The notes under the pieces are model-generated. The model saw nothing but the letters and a program-made list of their open reading frames with translations, had not been told where the DNA came from and searched no databases. 11,124 nt of DNA from Actinomycetes bacterium (GTDB lineage Bacteria > Actinomycetota > CADDZG01 > JAHWKV01), in the NCBI GenBank assembly GCA_029263035.1, contig JAJCYF010000239.1, positions 1 through 11,124 of the forward strand. The letters are read 5' to 3'. The translations under genes were made by a program, and so were the position numbers. This document shows positions 6,670-11,124 of the stretch, in pieces (the stretch's first letter is position 1; the number at the start of each line of letters is the position of its first letter).

Positions 6670-7892
6670 AAATCGCTACCCTGCAGGGACCGCTGCAGAT
6701 TGGGCTGGACTCCCGCCGGTTCGTACCCGCAGCCAGGATGGACCAGGCGTCACCGCCGATCCTCGACCCCAAACACCCGCACAACATCGGCGACTGGTTC
6801 GTCACCAAGGTGACCGACCGGCTGCTGGACTTCGATGAGCTGATCACCGTCGGCCCGGGGGCGGGGGCCCGGGAGTGGGACATCGTCAACTCCAGGTGCG
6901 ACGCCCTGGTGCTCAAGGGCGGCAACTACATCCAGCCGAGCTGGCTGACGAAGGTGTTCGGGCTGGAGCTGTTCGAGAAGATCAAGATCCCCATCGTGAT
7001 GTTCGGGGTCGGGCTGCAGTCAGGACTCTCCGAGGACGTGGAGTTTGAGGACGAGGAGATAGAGATCCTCCACTACATCCACGGCAGCTCGGCGTGCTCG
7101 TCGCTGCGGGGGGCGTCCACCGCCCAGGCGCTGGAGAGGATCGGCATCACCAACACCATGGTCACCGGGTGCCCGACCCTGTTCTGGTCCCGGGAGCCGG
7201 AGCTGCGGGTGCGCCGGCCGTCCGGCGAAAGCGCCGCCTTCTCCTACCGGCAGGGGTTGTACTCGGCCGACGAGGGGGTGTACCGGGCGCAGTTCGACGC
7301 GATCCGGCAGGTGCGGGACCGCTTCGCCCGGACCACCGTGATGCTGCAGGGCGAGGAGGTGCTGATGCAGCGCTACCTGCAGGCAACCCGGTGGGACGCC
7401 GAGCACACCACCCGCTACAACCCGATTGAGGGAACGAAGCTGGCCTCGTTGACCCGGACTCCAATCGACGCGGGCGACATCGCATCGACCCTGCACCGCC
7501 AGCTCGACCGCTTCGCCGACTCCGAGCTGGTCCAGTGGGTGATGGACAACTGCTTCTTCTCGTACGACATCGGCGAGTATCTGGACCGGTACCGGGCGGA
7601 GGGCCTGGTCATCGGCTGCCGCCTGCACTCGAACCTGCTGGCGCTGGCCCAGGGGATCCCCTCGTTCTTTCTCATCTACGACGAGCGGACCCGGGAGATC
7701 GCCGAGCTGTTCGACGTCCCCCGGTGCAACCTCACCGAGTTCGGCCCGGGCGTCGACCCGCTGGCCGCCGACTGGAGTGCGTGCGAGAAGAACTACGCCA
7801 TCTACTTCGACGAGATGCGCCGGTTCCTTGAGAGCAACGCACTGGACCACCATATGAAGGTGCCGGCGCTGGCCGCCGGGGACGGCCGATGA
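6666..7892 (+). CDS. Polysaccharide pyruvyl transferase family protein, copy 1
   Basis: 408 residues with the features of the polysaccharide pyruvyl transferase family (CsaB/WcaK-like, GT-B fold), whose characterised members move pyruvate from phosphoenolpyruvate onto a sugar as a ketal. Visible are HNIGDWF near residues 39-45, VLKGGNYI, PIVMFGVGLQ, SLRGASTAQALERIGI followed by VTGCPTLFW, and the C-terminal signature GCRLHSNLLALAQGIPSFFL with YDERTREIAELF. The usual glycine triplet after the third strand reads GGN here. There is no signal peptide, so it is cytoplasmic. ATG 6666 overlaps the upstream TGA and has a near-consensus ribosome binding site. The next gene is a clear paralogue: 41 of the first 62 residues are identical by my count. 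Pyruvylation is the family's best-known activity; a different transfer reaction in this branch cannot be excluded. Confidence 0.88.
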   Translation: MKIATLQGPLQIGLDSRRFVPAARMDQASPPILDPKHPHNIGDWFVTKVTDRLLDFDELITVGPGAGAREWDIVNSRCDALVLKGGNYIQPSWLTKVFGLELFEKIKIPIVMFGVGLQSGLSEDVEFEDEEIEILHYIHGSSACSSLRGASTAQALERIGITNTMVTGCPTLFWSREPELRVRRPSGESAAFSYRQGLYSADEGVYRAQFDAIRQVRDRFARTTVMLQGEEVLMQRYLQATRWDAEHTTRYNPIEGTKLASLTRTPIDAGDIASTLHRQLDRFADSELVQWVMDNCFFSYDIGEYLDRYRAEGLVIGCRLHSNLLALAQGIPSFFLIYDERTREIAELFDVPRCNLTEFGPGVDPLAADWSACEKNYAIYFDEMRRFLESNALDHHMKVPALAAGDGR

Positions 7893-9139
7893 AGGTCGCC
7901 TCGCTCCAGGGACCGCTTGAGATCGGGTTCGACTACCGCCGCTACGTCCAGGCATCCCGGGCCGACCAGGCCCTCCCCCCGTTCTTCAACCCGGCCAAGC
8001 CGCACAACATCGGCGACTGGTTCCTGACCAAGGTGGTCGACCGGATCCTCGACTACGACGAGTTGCTGTTCGTGCAGCGCAACGCGGAGGACCGCGACTG
8101 GGACCTGGTGAACTCCGAGTGCGACGTGCTGGTCCTGCGGGGCGGCAACTACATCGACAGCAAGTGGTTCAGCACCTTCGTCGGGCTGGAGACCTTAAAG
8201 AAGATCAAGATCCCGATCGTGATGTTCGGGGCCGGACTTCAGATGCCGGCCGGAAAGCGCCCGGTTTTCGAACCGGAGGAGAAAGAGGCGTTGAAGCGCA
8301 TTGCCGGTTCCTGCTCCCTGCTGGCGCTGCGGGGGCCCTCCACGGCCGAGGCACTGCACGGCATAGGTATCGACAACACCATAGTCACCGGCTGTCCCAC
8401 GCTGTTCTGGTCCCGCCGGCCCACCCTGGAGTTGAAACCGGCGGGTTACGGACACACCGGGTTCACCTTCCGCAAGACGCTCTACACCAGCCGGGGGGAG
8501 ATGAGCCGGGCCCAGTTCAAGGCGATGGACCTGCTGCGGCGTCGTTCGGGCAGGACCACCGTCTTTGCCCAGGGTGAGGAGGTGGCGCTGCAGCGCTATC
8601 TGCAGGCAACGCAGTGGGGGGCGGAGTTCAGCGCCCGGATGGAGCCGGTGCCCGGCCGCCGCCTGCTCAGCCTGAAGCGGGAGCCGATGGTGGCGGAGGA
8701 GTTCCGCAAGCAGGTTCACGCCCAGTTCGATCCCCACGCCGCCCCCGGACAGGTCGACTGGATGCTGGAGAACTCGTACTTCTCCTGGGACATCGACCGG
8801 ATGATCGCCCGCTACCGCGAGATGGACCTGATGGTCGGGTGCCGGCTTCACGGCAACCTGCTGGCGCTGGCCAACGGGACCCCCGCCTACTACCTGACCT
8901 ACGACGAGAGGACCCGTGAGGTTGCGGAACTGCTCAAGCTGCCCGGCAGCCCGGTGGACGAGCTTGACCCCGCCATCGACTTCGCCGCCCAGGACTGGGA
9001 ACCCACACTGCGGCGCTACCGGGAGTGCTACCTGCAGATGCTGCATTTCCTCGACGCCAACTCGCTGGAGCACCGGATGGCCGACCCCCGGGCGCCCGAG
9101 CCCGCCGGCGCTCTCAGCGGGGCCGCGGCATCCGGTTGA
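7889..9139 (+). CDS. Polysaccharide pyruvyl transferase family protein, copy 2
   Basis: 416 residues, tandem paralogue of the preceding gene with the same order of motifs: HNIGDWF, VLRGGNYI, PIVMFGAGLQ, LALRGPSTAEALHGIGI, VTGCPTLFW, GCRLHGNLLALANGTPAYYL and YDERTREVAELL. It differs in the central segment (about residues 190-290), where substrate specificity might reside, and has a short Ala/Gly/Pro-rich tail after LEHRMADPRAPE that copy 1 lacks. ATG 7889 overlaps the upstream TGA (ATGA), with a modest GGGGA 6 nt before it. Both copies keep the same conserved residues, so neither looks decayed. They could act on different sugars or together as a heteromer; the sequence does not decide this. 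Confidence 0.88.
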   Translation: MKVASLQGPLEIGFDYRRYVQASRADQALPPFFNPAKPHNIGDWFLTKVVDRILDYDELLFVQRNAEDRDWDLVNSECDVLVLRGGNYIDSKWFSTFVGLETLKKIKIPIVMFGAGLQMPAGKRPVFEPEEKEALKRIAGSCSLLALRGPSTAEALHGIGIDNTIVTGCPTLFWSRRPTLELKPAGYGHTGFTFRKTLYTSRGEMSRAQFKAMDLLRRRSGRTTVFAQGEEVALQRYLQATQWGAEFSARMEPVPGRRLLSLKREPMVAEEFRKQVHAQFDPHAAPGQVDWMLENSYFSWDIDRMIARYREMDLMVGCRLHGNLLALANGTPAYYLTYDERTREVAELLKLPGSPVDELDPAIDFAAQDWEPTLRRYRECYLQMLHFLDANSLEHRMADPRAPEPAGALSGAAASG

Positions 9140-10305
9140 GCTCCGGTCCGGCCCGCCCGAGCGTCGTGATCGGCGGCTCGCTGGCCCAGCGCGCCCACTA
9201 CGGGGGCCACAGCTGGGTGCTGCTGCAGTACCTGCTGGGCTTCAAGGACCTCGGCTGGGACGTGCTGTTCGTGGACCGGCTCGACCCGGCGATGTCGGTG
9301 GATGCCTCCGGCGAGGCCTGCCCGCCCGAGAGCTCGGTGAACTGGCGGTACCTCAACTCCACCCTGCGCTCCGCCGGGCTGAGCGGCAGCTTCGCCCTGC
9401 TCACCGGAGAGGATGGGTCGATGGGAATGCCCCGCTCGGAGGTCCTCCGGCGGGTCCGGGAGTCCGACCTGTTCCTCAACGTCATGGGCTACATCGACTG
9501 CCCGCAGCTGCTCGGAGCCGCCCGCAACAAGGTGTTCCTGGACATCGACCCTGGGTTCGGGCAGATGTGGAAGGAGCTTGGGCTGGCCGACATCTTCGGC
9601 GAGTACGACCTGTACCTGACGGTGGGGGCCAATGTAGGGAAGAAGGGGTGCACCATCCCGCCGGCGGACATCGCCTGGGAGACGACACTCCCGCCGGTGG
9701 TGCTCAGCCACTGGCCGGCCACCGCCTACAAGCACGAGGGGTTCGCCAGCATCGGAAGCTGGCGCGGGCCGTTTGAGCCGGTGGACTTCGCCGGGCGGCG
9801 GTACGGCCTCAGGGTCCACGAGTTCCGAAAGTTCGTCGCCCTGCCGGCGCTGGCCGAGCAGCGTTTCCGCCTGGCGATGGAGATGGACCCCGCCGACCAG
9901 CCCGACCGCCATCTGCTTGACGCCGCCGGGTGGGAGCTCGAAGACCCGCAACAGGCGGCCGGTGACCCGTGGAGCTACCGCAGGTACGTCCAGGACGCCA
10001 AAGCCGAGTTTCTGGTGGCGAAGGGGATGTACGTCGACACCCGAAGCGGGTGGATCAGCGACCGCAGCGTCTGCTTTTTGGCCAGCGGCAAGCCGGTGCT
10101 GGCCCAGGAGACCGGGCTTGCCGCAACACTGCCCACGGGCGAAGGACTGGTGACCTTCACCGACCTTCAGGAGGCGTACGAGGGCGCAGCCAGCATCGAG
10201 GCCGACTACCGGACCCATTCCCGGTGCGCCCGGGAGCTGGCAGAGGAATGCTTCGACTCCCGCAAGGTGCTGGGACGCCTGGCGGACCTAGCGGGGGCGT
10301 CGTGA
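9136..10305 (+). CDS. GT-B-like glycosyltransferase (family 1/CgeB-like)
   Basis: 389 residues, resembling GT-B proteins of the broad glycosyltransferase group 1/CgeB type. The N-terminal domain starts SVVIGGSLAQRAHYGGHSW, with DLGWDVLFVDRLD next and VFLDIDPGFGQMW near residue 135. The C-terminal domain has AKAEFLVAKGMYVDTRSGW (about residues 288-306), DRSVCFLASGKPVLAQETG, and GEGLVTFTDLQEA. That order of an S/DR contact, an ASGKPV turn and a closing acidic loop resembles a nucleotide-sugar-binding half, but the canonical EX7E of GT4 enzymes is not evident, so activity is inferred. No signal peptide. TTG 9136 overlaps the preceding TGA (TTGA) with no clear ribosome binding site; in-frame GTG 9166 is the alternative but would cut into the first strand. 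The cluster context supports a role in glycan assembly. Confidence 0.8.
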   Translation: MSSGPARPSVVIGGSLAQRAHYGGHSWVLLQYLLGFKDLGWDVLFVDRLDPAMSVDASGEACPPESSVNWRYLNSTLRSAGLSGSFALLTGEDGSMGMPRSEVLRRVRESDLFLNVMGYIDCPQLLGAARNKVFLDIDPGFGQMWKELGLADIFGEYDLYLTVGANVGKKGCTIPPADIAWETTLPPVVLSHWPATAYKHEGFASIGSWRGPFEPVDFAGRRYGLRVHEFRKFVALPALAEQRFRLAMEMDPADQPDRHLLDAAGWELEDPQQAAGDPWSYRRYVQDAKAEFLVAKGMYVDTRSGWISDRSVCFLASGKPVLAQETGLAATLPTGEGLVTFTDLQEAYEGAASIEADYRTHSRCARELAEECFDSRKVLGRLADLAGAS

Positions 10306-11124
10306 GTGCGGGAAAAATGGCGTCACTTCCGATACCCGGCCGCCGCCGCACTGGCGATCGCGCTGGTTGCCCTGTTCCTGTTCCGCCGCGAACCGGCGAT
10401 CTCGGTGACGCTGGGAGATGAGGTGACCGTCTTCGACTATCAGTCGGATGCCTGCGACCGGCTGGACATCCCCGACACCCCGGCCCGGGCGTTTCGCGAC
10501 GCTTCCGGTACGGTGAGCCTGTTTGCCTCCCACCGGGTGACCCGGCGGTCGACCGGGCCGGAGCTGGACGCGCTGACCCACCACTGCGAGGTCGTCATGG
10601 ATTCGCACGAGGATCCCGGCCCGGACGAGTTCAACGACCGGGAGTGGATCGCTGCCACCTGGACCCCGGACGGTACCCGGGTTGCCGCCCTGGTCCACAA
10701 CGAGTACCAGGGCCACCGGCATCCCGGCCGCTGCCCCTCCGGGGTGTACCGGGAATGCTGGTACAACTCGATCACCCTCGCCGTCTCCGATGACGCCGGC
10801 CGCTCGTTTAACCAAGGCCCTGCGCCCGCCCACCTGGTGGCCGCCCTGCCCGCCCGGTATGTGCCGGGCACCGGGCCGAAGGGACTCTTCTCCGCCAGCA
10901 ACATAGTGCCCGGACGGGACGACGAGGGCTACCTCTACTCATTGGTCCACCTGATCGGCGACGACACCAGCGGCACCTGCCTGATGAGAACCCGTGACCC
11001 GTTCGACGCCGGCTCCTGGCGCGCCTGGGACGGGGAGGGCTTCGACCACGAATTCATCGATCCCTACACCGGGGATGCCGGCACCGAGACCTGTCGGCCG
11101 GTTGCTCCGGACCGGATCGGCACC
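10306..11124 (+). CDS. Membrane-anchored extracytoplasmic protein with probable beta-propeller fold (3' partial)
   Basis: The frame from GTG 10306 stays open to the right edge, giving 273 residues of a longer protein. The N-terminus is basic (MREKWRHFR), then one hydrophobic segment at about 11-26 (AAAALAIALVALFLF) followed by RRE, consistent with a signal anchor or uncleaved signal and an outside-facing body. The body is rich in Trp, Asp and Gly. It has one good Asp-box (S161, D163, G165, S167, F168: SDDAGRSF), the motif of sialidase-like propellers. It also has HNEYQGHRHPG at 131-141, a Cys pair at 143 and 151 that could form a disulfide, and LMRTRDPFD with SWRAWDGEGF. I recall similar proteins among uncharacterised bacterial extracellular propellers; glycan binding or hydrolysis is a guess from this and the neighbours. 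GTG abuts the upstream TGA; GGGGG at 10293-10297 may serve as the ribosome binding site. Confidence 0.75.
   Translation, partial: MREKWRHFRYPAAAALAIALVALFLFRREPAISVTLGDEVTVFDYQSDACDRLDIPDTPARAFRDASGTVSLFASHRVTRRSTGPELDALTHHCEVVMDSHEDPGPDEFNDREWIAATWTPDGTRVAALVHNEYQGHRHPGRCPSGVYRECWYNSITLAVSDDAGRSFNQGPAPAHLVAALPARYVPGTGPKGLFSASNIVPGRDDEGYLYSLVHLIGDDTSGTCLMRTRDPFDAGSWRAWDGEGFDHEFIDPYTGDAGTETCRPVAPDRIGT

Noticed and set aside
9025..9135. ATG 9025 as the start of the final GT-B-like gene
   Set aside because: It would overlap the upstream gene by 115 nt with an Arg/Pro-rich shadow translation; the TTG at 9136 sits on the upstream stop like other junctions here.
10302..10421. GTG 10302 as the start of the last gene (GTGA overlap)
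   Set aside because: That frame stops at 10421. The frame from GTG 10306 stays open to the window edge and gives a basic N-terminus, a membrane segment and an Asp-box.

Overview
The window is high-GC DNA with strongly GC-biased third codon positions and frequent non-AUG starts. This suggests a high-GC Gram-positive bacterium (Actinomycetota, perhaps an environmental lineage). That placement is an inference from base composition and protein style; no rRNA or marker gene is present.

All coding is on the + strand. Nine consecutive genes fill the window with no intergenic space, so there is no room for an internal promoter or terminator, and I see neither. The junctions overlap by 4, 1, 4, 14, 4, 4 and 4 nt, and the last is a direct TGA|GTG abutment. 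This looks like the interior of one long, translationally coupled operon whose promoter and terminator lie outside the window.

Region 1 (3-3549) holds two family-2 glycosyltransferases, the first cut by the left edge, and a small coiled-coil protein. All three end in the same roughly 110-residue C-terminal domain with a WWL(E/D)HY core. Region 2 (3546-6669) holds a GT-B (GT4-type) glycosyltransferase and a 607-residue protein with a novel-looking N-terminal half fused to a GT2 domain. Region 3 (6666-9139) is a tandem pair of paralogous polysaccharide pyruvyl transferase-family proteins. Region 4 (9136-11124) holds another GT-B-like protein and the start of a membrane-anchored, probably beta-propeller, extracytoplasmic protein that runs off the right edge.

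Taken together this is a surface polysaccharide or cell-wall glycan assembly locus. Several cytoplasmic glycosyltransferases would extend a glycan, pyruvyl transferase-like enzymes may decorate it, and the final protein may act outside the membrane. The most unusual points are the domain shared by three adjacent genes (one copy is a stand-alone coiled-coil protein that could be a scaffold), a well-supported CTG start codon, and the duplicated pyruvyl transferase-like pair with a GGN in place of the usual glycine triplet.
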